DNA of 64,000 bases from Stenomitos frigidus ULC18 (lineage in GTDB: Bacteria > Cyanobacteriota > Cyanobacteriia > Leptolyngbyales > Leptolyngbyaceae): positions 1 to 64,000 of the forward strand of contig NZ_PVWK01000081.1 of the NCBI RefSeq assembly GCF_003003795.1, in the 5' to 3' direction. Shown here one piece after another: positions 28,012 to 36,849 of this stretch; positions within the stretch are counted from its first letter, which is position 1; each line of letters opens with the position of its first letter. The notes under the pieces were generated by a model. That model was not told the DNA's origin. It saw nothing but the letters and a program-made list of their open reading frames with translations, and did not search any database. Position numbers and translations under genes: made by a program.

Positions 28012-29685
28012 TTATCCGCCACTGGCTTTGCCTCGATCGTCCCGCCAAAAGGTAATGGTGTTGTTGATTGGCTGTAATTGCGTACCAGGGAAGTAGAAAC
28101 TGAGGATACGATCGCTCGACCAGCCGAGCTTGCCTAAATGATAGGTGCCTGTCTGGCTCAGCCCAACGCCATGCCCAAACCCACCGCCAATGAAGGTATA
28201 CCCCTTCAACACTCGGTTCATGCCATAAAGCGGTTCTAGATAGAAGAGGGTGCTATTGGGGGCATAGAGCGCCACTAAAATATTGTCCTTTGCCAGCTCG
28301 ACTTTGCCAGCATCAGTTGTGACGGTTAGCTTAAGCACTCGTCCAGCGGGCGATCGTTGCGCTACATCCAGGCGTTGAATGGTTTTGAAGGTTGCCAACG
28401 GGCTTTTAATCGTTGTTAAATAGCGCCGCAAGTCCCGGTTCAACGTCTCCTTTGGGCTCTCGATGCGCCAACGGAACAGCTCACCACCCGCTTCGTTGAA
28501 GCCTTTGGTTTGGCTGATAAAGCGGCGGAAGTTTTTCTCATCGGCTAAGCTCTGGCGCGACAGATCCCAGGGGGTACCGACCGAATCGATGACTGCCTTC
28601 AAGTAAGGCCGTTCGGCACCGGACCACACATCATTAAAGGGAGCTGTAATCCCGCCTGTAGAAGAAGAATAGACGGCATCAACCAGTTCGTTGTTGTAGG
28701 TCAGCACCTTGCCACGAGTCGCCGCGATCGCCCGATCGGTGGCTGGATGCGCACCCGTAATGCCGTTATAGACCTGACATTGGGTATCGGCACAAAGCTG
28801 ATAGCCGTCGATCGCAAAGCGTCGCAGGTTCCGAAGGGCATACGTCCGCGCCAGAATTGCTTGTACCTCCAGCACTGGTTGGACGGCCCACGTGCCAATT
28901 TCGTAAGGTACGACACCGCGAAGGTAGGCTTCGAGCGGCACCTGATTGACTAATGTATACGTGCCGTAAGTGTTGGGCTGTAACCGCAAACTGCCTGTGT
29001 AGAGGTGTCGATTCTTGTCACCGCTTTTCTGGGTCACTTGAATAACGCCCTGCCCCGACGCGATTTCGATGCGATCGCGTGTATAGCGGTAACCATTCAC
29101 CACCAGCGATGCACGCGGTTGCTTGGGCAAAACCTGTGTGTCAATATAAGCCGTTTGAATGCCGCGTTCCTGCAAGCTTTGCAGCAGCAAGCGGCGCAAC
29201 AGCGGTGTGGAGTAGGTTTCTCGCTTTGCCCACACTTGCCAGCGCTCAGGTTGGGCCACTTCTACCGGAATGCCTTGAGCCTGCCAACGACTGGCGCTAT
29301 CTTCAGCGCTTTCAAAGCTGCGGTGGGTGGTGAGTACGACCCGTTCTTGCAGTGCTGGTTCTGGCAATGGTTGCTGTACAACATCCAGTGTGGCGCTGGT
29401 GCCAGTGACGGTTTGCGGCTTACCCTCTGTTTCAAAGAGGAAGGTGAGGCGATCGCCTGACTGTGCCTGCAACGCGAGTGCGTCGGTTGGTTTGCTGCCG
29501 AAACGCTGCTCCACTCCTACCTGTAAAGTAATATCTTTACGGTCGGCCGCAACACTTGATCCAGCCGATAGACCCAACAGGAAAATTGCTGACAATGTAG
29601 CCCAGCATCCTTTTTGGGATCGCAAGGATTGGATAAAGGGCACTAACAGCCGTGAAGAAACCCGATCGCAGTAATCTCGTTGCAT
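28012..29685 (-). CDS. SpoIID/LytB domain protein
   Basis: A 557-residue exported protein. A signal peptide is near residues 25-47 (WATLSAIFLLGLSAGSSVAA). Residues about 110-200 may be a SPOR-like region (HRSFESAEDSASRWQAQGI). The SpoIID domain follows with YLRGVVPYEIGTWAVQP, EVQAILARTYAL and the terminal GFGHGVGLSQTGTYHLGKLG, SFYFPGTQL. SpoIID proteins are lytic transglycosylases acting on denuded glycan in spore formers; the cyanobacterial relatives probably remodel peptidoglycan. The start region is uncertain by about 20 residues. Confidence 0.88.
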   Translation of the reverse strand: MQRDYCDRVSSRLLVPFIQSLRSQKGCWATLSAIFLLGLSAGSSVAADRKDITLQVGVEQRFGSKPTDALALQAQSGDRLTFLFETEGKPQTVTGTSATLDVVQQPLPEPALQERVVLTTHRSFESAEDSASRWQAQGIPVEVAQPERWQVWAKRETYSTPLLRRLLLQSLQERGIQTAYIDTQVLPKQPRASLVVNGYRYTRDRIEIASGQGVIQVTQKSGDKNRHLYTGSLRLQPNTYGTYTLVNQVPLEAYLRGVVPYEIGTWAVQPVLEVQAILARTYALRNLRRFAIDGYQLCADTQCQVYNGITGAHPATDRAIAATRGKVLTYNNELVDAVYSSSTGGITAPFNDVWSGAERPYLKAVIDSVGTPWDLSRQSLADEKNFRRFISQTKGFNEAGGELFRWRIESPKETLNRDLRRYLTTIKSPLATFKTIQRLDVAQRSPAGRVLKLTVTTDAGKVELAKDNILVALYAPNSTLFYLEPLYGMNRVLKGYTFIGGGFGHGVGLSQTGTYHLGKLGWSSDRILSFYFPGTQLQPINNTITFWRDDRGKASGG

Positions 29686-29772
29686 TCAGCAGGAAGGGTC
29701 TGAAAGATGACTCCATCCTACGATAATGCGCTCTCACTCAAACGGCACGATTCTTCATCAAACGCCCTTGTA

Positions 29773-30498
29773 TCAGGCGATCGGGCTCACTTTCGCCCGG
29801 TAAAGCAAGCGATCACCTTGCCGATACCCTGTATAGCGCACTTTGACCGGCTCCCCAATCTGAGCAGTACCCGTCATCAACTGGTGGTACTGGAGATCGT
29901 AGGGAATTTCAGCCCCAACCGGGGCGATCGCCTCAATGCCCCAGTCTTCCAGCAGTCGATCGAGCGGACGCAATAACGGGAGCAGCTTGACCGCAGGAGC
30001 CTGGGGATTTTGCTGCGCTGCATACGCCGCTGTCGGCAGTTGTAGCAGCAGAGATTCCAACGTTTGTATGCTTGCCTGCTGAAACTCCTGCCAAAGCGTC
30101 TGGCGCTGTTGTACGAGCTGTTGCTGGAGGCGATCGTACTCCTGCCTCAAATCTGATAGCTCTTGCAGCGTGGCAGAGTTTTGAGTTTTGAGTTCTAAAT
30201 TTTGAGTTTTGAGTTTTGAGTTTTGAGTTTTGAGTTCCGAGCTTTTAGGCTCACCTCCCGACTCCTGAGCGCTGAGCGCTGACTCCTGAGCGCTCAGCGC
30301 TAACAGTTCCATCACCGACACTTGCAACGTTTGGCTTAGTCGCAACAGAGTATCAACCCGCAAATTAGCCGTTTCCCCTCGCCGCAGATGCCTAATTTGC
30401 TGTTCTGATATGCCCGTTGCCCGGCTGAGTGCCCTAAAACTTAAAAAACCCACCGCCTGCATCAACTCGCGCAAACGGTGGGTGAAATCTTGAGACAT
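29773..30498 (-). CDS. HTH (Xre-like) and GrpE-like fusion protein with repeat-derived linker
   Basis: A 241-residue protein. Residues 5-68 form an Xre-type helix-turn-helix (FRALSRATGISEQQIRHLRR). Residues 69-109 are a linker made of translated heptamer repeats (SAQESALSAQESG, then ELKTQNSKLKTQN). Residues 110-145 are a coiled coil. Residues 170-241 resemble the GrpE C-terminal domain (LLPLLRPLDRLLEDWGIE, RYTGYRQGDRLLYRAKV). GrpE is the nucleotide exchange factor of DnaK. A DNA-binding, GrpE-like protein may link chaperone state to transcription, but this is an inference. It stands alone. Confidence 0.72.
   Translation of the reverse strand: MSQDFTHRLRELMQAVGFLSFRALSRATGISEQQIRHLRRGETANLRVDTLLRLSQTLQVSVMELLALSAQESALSAQESGGEPKSSELKTQNSKLKTQNLELKTQNSATLQELSDLRQEYDRLQQQLVQQRQTLWQEFQQASIQTLESLLLQLPTAAYAAQQNPQAPAVKLLPLLRPLDRLLEDWGIEAIAPVGAEIPYDLQYHQLMTGTAQIGEPVKVRYTGYRQGDRLLYRAKVSPIA
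30172..30294. repeat. Heptamer repeats inside the HTH-GrpE frame
   Basis: Units of TTTTGAG and GAGTTCT (30178-30240) and CTGAGCGCTGA-type units (30265-30300) run through the coding region without breaking it. The encoded peptides have seven-residue periodicity (three 7-base units equal seven codons). Confidence 0.85.
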
Positions 30499-30590
30499 AG
30501 GGAAAGACGTTTTGAGTAAGAAGCTTTGAATTTTAAGTGGTTACCCCTCACTCAAAACTCAAAACTCAAAACTCTTAACTTTCTGCACTC

Positions 30591-31082
30591 TTAACCTTCC
30601 AGCAGGCTTCTCAGCATCCAAGCTGTCTTCTCGTGCACCTGCATCCGTTGGGTTAACAGGTCAGCGGTTGGCTCATCATGCACTTGTTCAAGAGTCGGAA
30701 AGATCGATCGTGCGGTTCGCACAACGGCTTCTTGCCCTTCGACTAACTCACGAATCATATCTTCAGCCTTAGGCACACCCGTTGGTTCAGGAATAGAGCT
30801 CAGACGGCCAAACTCTGAATAGGTGCCAGGTGCTGGGAAACCCAGTGCCCGAATGCGTTCAGCAATCAGGTCTACTGCAAGTGCCAATTCGGTGTACTGC
30901 CCTTCAAACATCAGGTGAAGCGTTTGAAACATTGGCCCCGTGACGTTCCAGTGAAAGTTGTGGGTCTTGAGATAAAGAGAATAGGTGTCTGCCAAGAGAT
31001 GGGATAACCCCTCCGCGATCGCACCCCTCGATTTCTCGTCAATACCAGTGTTGATTGGAATCGTTGCAATTGGAACTGACAT
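30591..31082 (-). CDS. dps: Dps-family ferritin-like protein
   Basis: A 163-residue DNA-binding protein from starved cells, a 12-mer that oxidises ferrous iron with peroxide and protects DNA. The ferroxidase motif [20 protein letters not shown] and [13 protein letters not shown] are visible. The length is typical. It lies upstream of the HTH-GrpE gene (same strand, 92 bases) and downstream of a sulfiredoxin gene, a small oxidative-stress group. Confidence 0.94.
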   Translation of the reverse strand: MSVPIATIPINTGIDEKSRGAIAEGLSHLLADTYSLYLKTHNFHWNVTGPMFQTLHLMFEGQYTELALAVDLIAERIRALGFPAPGTYSEFGRLSSIPEPTGVPKAEDMIRELVEGQEAVVRTARSIFPTLEQVHDEPTADLLTQRMQVHEKTAWMLRSLLEG

Positions 31083-31255
31083 ACTGTTCTCCGATTAAAT
31101 GAAAATTCTCTGAAATGAGCTGATGAACATTGTAGAAAGGCGCTGTATGCGGCAACGAACGCCGATTGAGTCTCTCAAGGGATTCTAGAACCTTCTAACG
31201 CTTTCTAGCAAAGACCTTGACGCCACCATTGACGCATCTTGCGGTTAAGTTCAGC

Positions 31256-31519
31256 CTAAGCCAGGTGTCGTTGTAAAACCGAACGTGGGGCGCGGCGCAC
31301 CCGGCAAAGAATCGTCTCTTGCCCTAAACGACTACAGGCTTCGTAGCGGTGACAGCCTGAAAAACCGTAATACTCTCCGTCAACTTCAAGCACATCGATC
31401 GGCTCTTGCAGCCCAATGTCTTGAATCGACTCCATCAAGGCCGCAACCTTTGCCTGATCGTTTTGCCGAAACAACGGGCGACGAATCTTGCTAATGGGGA
31501 CTTCCTGTAGCTTGACCAT
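31256..31519 (-). CDS. srx: Sulfiredoxin
   Basis: An 87-residue ATP-dependent reductase that repairs hyperoxidised 2-Cys peroxiredoxin. The family signature GCHRYEA is present with catalytic Cys56, preceded by IRRPLFRQND and GLQEPIDVLEV. Cyanobacteria are among the few bacteria with this enzyme. It lies between ruvA and dps on the same strand. Confidence 0.93.
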   Translation of the reverse strand: MVKLQEVPISKIRRPLFRQNDQAKVAALMESIQDIGLQEPIDVLEVDGEYYGFSGCHRYEACSRLGQETILCRVRRAPRSVLQRHLA

Positions 31520-31577
31520 ATCATCTCTCTTGATCTCACCCTTAAATCATACTCGTTATGACTACGGATTGCAAGTT

Positions 31578-31624
31578 AGCTGTAGTCAACTGTCAGGTAG
31601 CACTCCTGGCAGTTGACTATAGCT
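31578..31624. repeat. 20-bp near-perfect hairpin between ruvA and srx
   Basis: AGCTGTAGTCAACTGTCAGG pairs with the segment at 31605-31624 at 18 of 20 positions (both exceptions allow G-U) across a 7-base loop. It starts 8 bases after the ruvA stop. No T-tract follows on the minus strand, so it may be an mRNA-stabilising or processing hairpin rather than a terminator. Confidence 0.8.
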
Positions 31625-31631
31625 AAACTTC

Positions 31632-32252
31632 TTACCGACTCAACCACGCGATCGCGCTGCGAATCCACTCTTCAGCATCGGCAGTTTTTGAGAGGGTGCT
31701 GCTTTGCCCAACCGTTTGCAATGCCTGGGTGATTTCGCTGTTGGTATACCCCAAGGCCAGCAACGTCATCTCGACATCTTCTTGGATGGAGAGTGTTGGT
31801 CCCGCAGATGGTGCGGTAATCATGCCCGCTTGCTGTCGCCATTCTGCTAGCTTGGTTTTTAGCTCTAAGGCGATGCGTTCGGCGGTTTTGGTGCCGACGC
31901 CTGGAGTGCGAGAGAGGGCACGAGTATTGCCAACGACGATCGCCTGTACCAAATCTTGCAGCCCCATTGTGTCGAGCAATGCCAGTGCCAGTTGGGGACC
32001 AATGCCACTGACGCTGACCAGTTGCCGAAACAGATCGCGCTCGGCAGCAGAGTCAAAGCCAAACAGCACGATCTGATCTTCGCGTACATGCAGGTGGGTA
32101 AAAATCTGCACCGTCTCTCCGCCAGACACCTGCTGCAACAGTCGCGGCACAATTTGGATGTCATAGCCGATTTGCCCAACCTCCAACGTCAACGTGACGC
32201 GGTTATTGGCTTTTTGAATGTACGCAACAGTGCCCTTGAGGTAACCGATCAT
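31632..32252 (-). CDS. ruvA: Holliday junction helicase subunit RuvA
   Basis: A 206-residue protein that binds four-way junctions and loads RuvB. Domain I (MIGYLKGTVAYI, LFGFDSAAERDLFRQL), the helix-hairpin-helix domain II (VSGIGPQLALALL, TPGVGTKTAERIALEL) and the C-terminal domain III (ALGYTNSEITQAL) are all present. RuvB is not adjacent, which is common in cyanobacteria. Confidence 0.96.
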   Translation of the reverse strand: MIGYLKGTVAYIQKANNRVTLTLEVGQIGYDIQIVPRLLQQVSGGETVQIFTHLHVREDQIVLFGFDSAAERDLFRQLVSVSGIGPQLALALLDTMGLQDLVQAIVVGNTRALSRTPGVGTKTAERIALELKTKLAEWRQQAGMITAPSAGPTLSIQEDVEMTLLALGYTNSEITQALQTVGQSSTLSKTADAEEWIRSAIAWLSR

Positions 32253-32387
32253 GCAAGTTGTGAGTCCGCTGAGATATCTGTGAGACTGCGATCGTAAGGG
32301 TTTGCAGGTAGCCCTCTGAGGCTCTTTGCGTTCTTGTGCGGTGTGTTAGAGCGTTTTCAACAGAGGAGCATCTGACCAAACTAAAGT

Positions 32388-32801
32388 TTAAGCTGGTGGG
32401 TGGCGATCGAAAAATGCTTCTTCTGCTCGAATTGCCAAGATGATTGTGCGCTTCAGTCTGAGTGCATCAACGGTTGCTCGTCCTACGGCAGTTAACCCAA
32501 TTACACGAACACCTTCCCAGCGAAAATGTTCTCGCCAAACTTGTTTTCGAGGGTTAAAAATAGGGACGCTTTCCCCTGTCTCTGAATCTTCAAGCGTCTG
32601 TCGAGCACCTTTGTAAAGGGAACACGAGACACAAGCGAGTGCAAGGTTTTCGGCAATTGTCTCGCCTCCTGCCATCACTGGAATCACATGATCAATGTGA
32701 AAGGTCGCAGCCTGACCGGCTTGAGACAGCCCGCAATACTCGCACCGATCGCCCGCTTTTTGAATGACTAAACGCCTTAGAGACGCTGGAATCGAGGTCA
32801 T
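32388..32801 (-). CDS. HNH endonuclease
   Basis: A 137-residue HNH nuclease. It has zinc knuckles CEYC (Cys20, Cys23) and CVSC (Cys57, Cys60) and the core HIDHVIPVMAGGETIAENLA with His35, Asp37, His38 and Asn52. The C-terminal part (PIFNPRKQVWREHFRW) is the usual extension of this McrA-like group in cyanobacteria. Its ATG begins immediately after the stop codon of the 69-residue upstream gene, so the two are translated together. Biological role is unknown. Confidence 0.88.
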   Translation of the reverse strand: MTSIPASLRRLVIQKAGDRCEYCGLSQAGQAATFHIDHVIPVMAGGETIAENLALACVSCSLYKGARQTLEDSETGESVPIFNPRKQVWREHFRWEGVRVIGLTAVGRATVDALRLKRTIILAIRAEEAFFDRHPPA

Positions 32802-33011
32802 TTACCCCTGCTGCATGACTCGCTGTGATTGCAGCCGCAGCAAAGAGAGGAATTCTGCTAGCTCAACCAACCCCTCTGCTTCCTGTCGCTCTGGCTGAGT
32901 CAACGCTTCACCAGAGTCCTGACGATTGAGCAAAAATTGCAGGCGCTCTTGCACACCTTCAGGTAATTCAAAATGCGCCAACTCAATGGGTATCTCGATC
33001 GTTTCGGGCAT
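32802..33011 (-). CDS. Small partner of the HNH gene, hypothetical
   Basis: A 69-residue, mostly helical, acidic protein (MPETIEIPIELAHFELPEGV at the N-terminus, later LTQPERQEAEGLVELAEFLS). It is encoded with zero spacing before the HNH gene. I recall similar small proteins upstream of HNH genes in cyanobacteria, but no function. The arrangement would fit an antitoxin or specificity partner; that is a guess from context. Confidence 0.7.
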   Translation of the reverse strand: MPETIEIPIELAHFELPEGVQERLQFLLNRQDSGEALTQPERQEAEGLVELAEFLSLLRLQSQRVMQQG

Positions 33012-33113
33012 AGCGGAGCAACAAGGGCAATTACAAGTTCATATCATCAGTGTAGTTGAAAGCCCAACCTCGATCGCCGAACAGCAAGCTTCAGTGCTTT
33101 TAATCACAAACAA

Positions 33114-33869
33114 TCAACAACCTACAATAAACCCAAAATGTTGTAATCCTTCCAAAATGCCTCCGGCACATTCGGCGAGTGCCAGATAGCGGTTGGGATT
33201 GGGATTCGTACGGTGCCAGTGGAGCAGTTCGGGACGGGCATTACCGACGATGATGCCGCGTTCGGAGCGATCGCGAAACAACGCCACATCATTCCCCGAA
33301 TCACCACAGGCAATGGTATGCATCGGCTCAAACTCCAGGAATTGGCGCACAAAGGTCATTGCCATCCCTTTATCTGCCTGACGTGGCAGAATATCCAGAT
33401 CCTTCCCGCCGCTGAAAATGACTTGCGTATCTAACCCTTGTTCTTCCAGAAGGGCTTCCAAGTCAGGGATAACTTCTACAGCAGCCTGTTCGCTCAAAAA
33501 GTAGCTGACTTTAAAGGGTCGCTGCTCCGAATCGGGTTGTGGTACGAGGTCAACAAAGCGGGCAGCACTGGCAGCGACCAAGTCTCGTTGCCACCCAACG
33601 GCTAGCTTTTGTACCCAGATGGAGTCAGGTTTGTCGCTGCCTTGATGGTAAATTTCGGTGCCGACTGCGCAGATGAGGATATCGGGCGTCAGGAGCGGTT
33701 TTTCGCTAATCAGTTGGCGATAGCTAGTGGGCGATCGCCCCGTGGAGTACACAATTTGGGTGCCATACTGCTGGCGATGCTGCTCTAAGTGCTGGTTGAG
33801 ATCGTGCATGGCGCGATCGTCGCCCACCAGCGTATGATCCAGGTCGGTCACAAAAAGAAAGGGCTTCAC
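33114..33869 (-). CDS. Sucrose-phosphate phosphatase-like HAD hydrolase
   Basis: A 251-residue HAD phosphatase of the S6PP/Cof type. Motif I is DLDHTLVGDD (Asp9, Asp11), motif II STGRS, motif III includes the Lys in QADKGMAM and motif IV is CGDSGNDVALF. These match sucrose-6-phosphate phosphatase, the last step of sucrose synthesis (compatible solute). A mannosyl-phosphoglycerate or other sugar phosphatase is possible. No sucrose-phosphate synthase is adjacent. Confidence 0.82.
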   Translation of the reverse strand: MKPFLFVTDLDHTLVGDDRAMHDLNQHLEQHRQQYGTQIVYSTGRSPTSYRQLISEKPLLTPDILICAVGTEIYHQGSDKPDSIWVQKLAVGWQRDLVAASAARFVDLVPQPDSEQRPFKVSYFLSEQAAVEVIPDLEALLEEQGLDTQVIFSGGKDLDILPRQADKGMAMTFVRQFLEFEPMHTIACGDSGNDVALFRDRSERGIIVGNARPELLHWHRTNPNPNRYLALAECAGGILEGLQHFGFIVGC

Positions 33870-33974
33870 GGGTTACAGCGTCAGTGTGAGGAGGTTTGCA
33901 AGTCATCCAACTTCCTCAGAGTGTATCGCTCAGTGTGACGTGTTGTAAGTAGTAGGGGAAAAAGCAGTCAGCGG

Positions 33975-36659
33975 TCAGCGGTCAGCTTCTTTGCTGGAAA
34001 TGGTGAGGTGGGTTGTTAGTTCTGCGACCCGTTGCAAATCGGCTTCAGCACCTTCTTGATCGCCTAGCGTTGCTCGTAGTTTGCTGCGTTTGAAGTAGGC
34101 GGCGGCAAAGTCGGGGTTGGCAGCGATCGCGGCATCAAAATCAGCGATGGCTCCTTTGTTATCTGCCAGCCTTAGCCGCACCATGCCCCTTTGGTAATAG
34201 GCATTGGCAGGCTCAGCACCGTTTTGCAGTGCGTGGTTCAAATCGTCAGCAGCGGTTGGGTTGCCCATGATGCTCTGGACAGCGCTGCGGTACAGATACG
34301 CCGCACAAGCGGTGGGATACAGTTGCAGCACTTCTGTGAAGTCAGCGATCGCGCCTTCTGTATCGGCATTCATCGCTCGTACGATGCCCCGTTGCAGGTA
34401 AACTGTCACCAGTTTGGGGTTCACCTGCGCCACGTAGTCAAAATCAGTCAGTGCGCCGAGCTTATTGCCCAACTGCGCCTGCAAAATACCGCGCTGGAGG
34501 CAGGTTTTGACCGGATAGTGACTGCATTCGACGGCTTGATTGAAATCGTTTTCGGTGGCACGGGTTTCGGCTAATTGGGTATGTGCCAGACCGAGATACA
34601 GATAGTCGTCAGGCGTGCGAGGCTGGAGGCGTAGCGCTTCGCCAAAGTCATCTGTAGCCGCTTTGCGCTTGCCCAACTCCACAGACGCCAGACCGCGCTG
34701 GACGTAAGCGGGGATTGAAGACGCCTTGCTGGTGAGGATTTGGCTAAGATCTGCGATCGCGGCTTGAGGCGTGCCGAACTCGGTCAGCAGTTTACCGCGT
34801 TGGAAGCGTGCGGCCTGGACACGGGGATTGAGCCGTAACGCCTGGTCAAAGTCTTGCAAGGCGATCGCCGATTCGCCCAATGCTGCCAGTAAGACACCCC
34901 GCTGGAGATACGCGTCAGCAGACGATGGATTGATTTTGAGTTCTTGATTGAAATCTGCCAAAGCGTTTTGCTGATCGCCCAGATCTGCCAGCAGGATGCC
35001 TCGATTGAGGTGTGCGCCGATCGTCGCTGGGTTTGTCTGCAGTGCTTGATTGAAGTCTGCGATCGCGCCCTGCTTATCGCCTAGTTTGGCAAGAACTAAG
35101 CCACGATTCAACGCAGCTGTTGCCGGATTGGGGCTTAGTTTGAGCACCGCCTGCAAAGCGATCGCCGCCGCATCTGGATTGCCCAGTTTCAGATGGATGG
35201 CACTGCGGTTGAGGTATGCATTCACCAAATTTGGGTCGCCTTGAAGGGCGTGGTCTAGATCGACCAACGCATTCTCGTAATCCTCCAGCTGAGCTTTCGC
35301 GATGCCACGTTGGAGATACGCCTGATCGAACTGCGTGTTCAGCGTGATGGCCTGATCAAAGTCAGCGATCGCGCCCTCCACTTCTCCTAGCGCTGTTCGC
35401 AAAATGCCTCGTTGCAGGTAACCAGCCGCAGAATCAGCGTGCATTCGCAGGCAGCGGTTGAAATCTTCCAGAGCTTCTCGCTGCGCGCCCATTTCGGCGC
35501 GGAACAAACCCCGTTCAATGTACGCATCTGCCGCATTGGGTAGTAACTGTACTGCCAGGTTGAAATCTTCGGAGGCTTTCTGGCGATCATCCAGTTCAAG
35601 CTGCATCACGCTGCGGTAGAGATGAGCACTGGCAGTCGTGGGATCAAGCTCAAGCGTCTGGGTGAAGTCGGCAACGGCGGCCTCGCGATCGCCCAACGCA
35701 GCGTGCATTTTGCCCCGGTTCAAAAGTGCCTCTACTGAACCCGGATCTAACATCAACGCCTGATTAAAGTCTTCTAGCGCTTTGGGTGTGTTGCCCAGTG
35801 CCGCACACACAATCCCCCGTTGAATGTAGGCCACCACCGCATGCGGATTCCGTTGCAGCCCTCGATTCAAGTCTTCCAACGCACCTTGTGCATCGCCCAG
35901 CGTGGCTCGAATCAGCCCACGCTGGATGTAAGCCGTCACCAGATTGGGATTGAGCGTGAGCGCGTGGTTAAAGTCGGCGATCGCGCCCAGTTGATCCTTT
36001 TGCTTCGCCAGCACTATGCCCCGTTGCACATACACGCTGGCTGCTTTGGGACTAATCTGTAGCGCTTGATCAAAGTCAGCGATCGCCCGTGCCGTCTCGC
36101 CCATTTCTCCGTAAACGATGCCGCGCTGAACATAGGCCGCGATCGCGTTAGGTGCAATCTGTAACGCCTGATTCAAGTCTTGCAGGGCGTCTAAAAAGTG
36201 CTTCATCCCTGCCTGCACTGTGCCGCGCTGAATGTAGGCAGAAACGGCGTTGGGTGCAATCTGCAGTGCCTGATTGAAATCCTCCAGTGCGCCTGCGGGA
36301 TCTTTCAGATCAGCCCGGACCATCCCACGCTGCACGTAAACAGCCGCAGACTTGGGCTTAAGCTGCAACGCCTGATTAAAATCTGCCACAGCACCCTGCT
36401 TGTCACCGGCATGAGCCAAGGCGGTGCCGCGTCCCATAAACGCTTCGGCAATTTTGGGATTGATTTGCAAAACTTCATTAAAGTCAGTGATTGCGCCGTT
36501 GTGATCATGTAGCGCTGTCCGCGAGTTGCCTCGATGCAACAGTGCCCCGGCATACTTGGGATACAGTGCGATCGCCTCGGTCAAGTCAGCAATGGCTCCT
36601 TTGTGATCACCTTTCTGAGCCTTGGCTAACCCCTGATTGAAGAAAGCTTCTGCGTTCAT
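33975..36659 (-). CDS. Tetratricopeptide repeat protein (about 26 TPRs)
   Basis: An 894-residue protein made almost entirely of 34-residue TPR units from residue 2 to the end, each carrying variants of AYLQRGIVRA-LGD-GAIADFNQAL. There is no signal peptide, membrane segment or extra domain, so it should form one long superhelix acting as a protein-binding scaffold in the cytoplasm. The repeats are well preserved over the whole length, and no frame break is present despite the repetitive DNA. Partner unknown. Confidence 0.9.
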   Translation of the reverse strand: MNAEAFFNQGLAKAQKGDHKGAIADLTEAIALYPKYAGALLHRGNSRTALHDHNGAITDFNEVLQINPKIAEAFMGRGTALAHAGDKQGAVADFNQALQLKPKSAAVYVQRGMVRADLKDPAGALEDFNQALQIAPNAVSAYIQRGTVQAGMKHFLDALQDLNQALQIAPNAIAAYVQRGIVYGEMGETARAIADFDQALQISPKAASVYVQRGIVLAKQKDQLGAIADFNHALTLNPNLVTAYIQRGLIRATLGDAQGALEDLNRGLQRNPHAVVAYIQRGIVCAALGNTPKALEDFNQALMLDPGSVEALLNRGKMHAALGDREAAVADFTQTLELDPTTASAHLYRSVMQLELDDRQKASEDFNLAVQLLPNAADAYIERGLFRAEMGAQREALEDFNRCLRMHADSAAGYLQRGILRTALGEVEGAIADFDQAITLNTQFDQAYLQRGIAKAQLEDYENALVDLDHALQGDPNLVNAYLNRSAIHLKLGNPDAAAIALQAVLKLSPNPATAALNRGLVLAKLGDKQGAIADFNQALQTNPATIGAHLNRGILLADLGDQQNALADFNQELKINPSSADAYLQRGVLLAALGESAIALQDFDQALRLNPRVQAARFQRGKLLTEFGTPQAAIADLSQILTSKASSIPAYVQRGLASVELGKRKAATDDFGEALRLQPRTPDDYLYLGLAHTQLAETRATENDFNQAVECSHYPVKTCLQRGILQAQLGNKLGALTDFDYVAQVNPKLVTVYLQRGIVRAMNADTEGAIADFTEVLQLYPTACAAYLYRSAVQSIMGNPTAADDLNHALQNGAEPANAYYQRGMVRLRLADNKGAIADFDAAIAANPDFAAAYFKRSKLRATLGDQEGAEADLQRVAELTTHLTISSKEADR

Positions 36660-36849
36660 AGTTGGGGATCGGTAGCAATTTACCGCTCAACTATAGCCAC
36701 AGGTGCTCGACTACAACTCCGTTGTTTCCCTGAGAATGAGAGGAGAGGGGAGTACGTAGTTTGTCAGTATGGGGGCAGAAGGCAGAAGAAGAGTTTTGAG
36801 TTTTGAGCTTCAGGAGAGGTGAGAGGTGAGAGGTGTAAGAGTGTAGCCT

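Noticed and set aside
31256-31519. Sulfiredoxin as a ParB-like chromosome partition protein
   Set aside because: The folds are related, but the length of 87 residues and GCHRYEA with its catalytic Cys identify sulfiredoxin.
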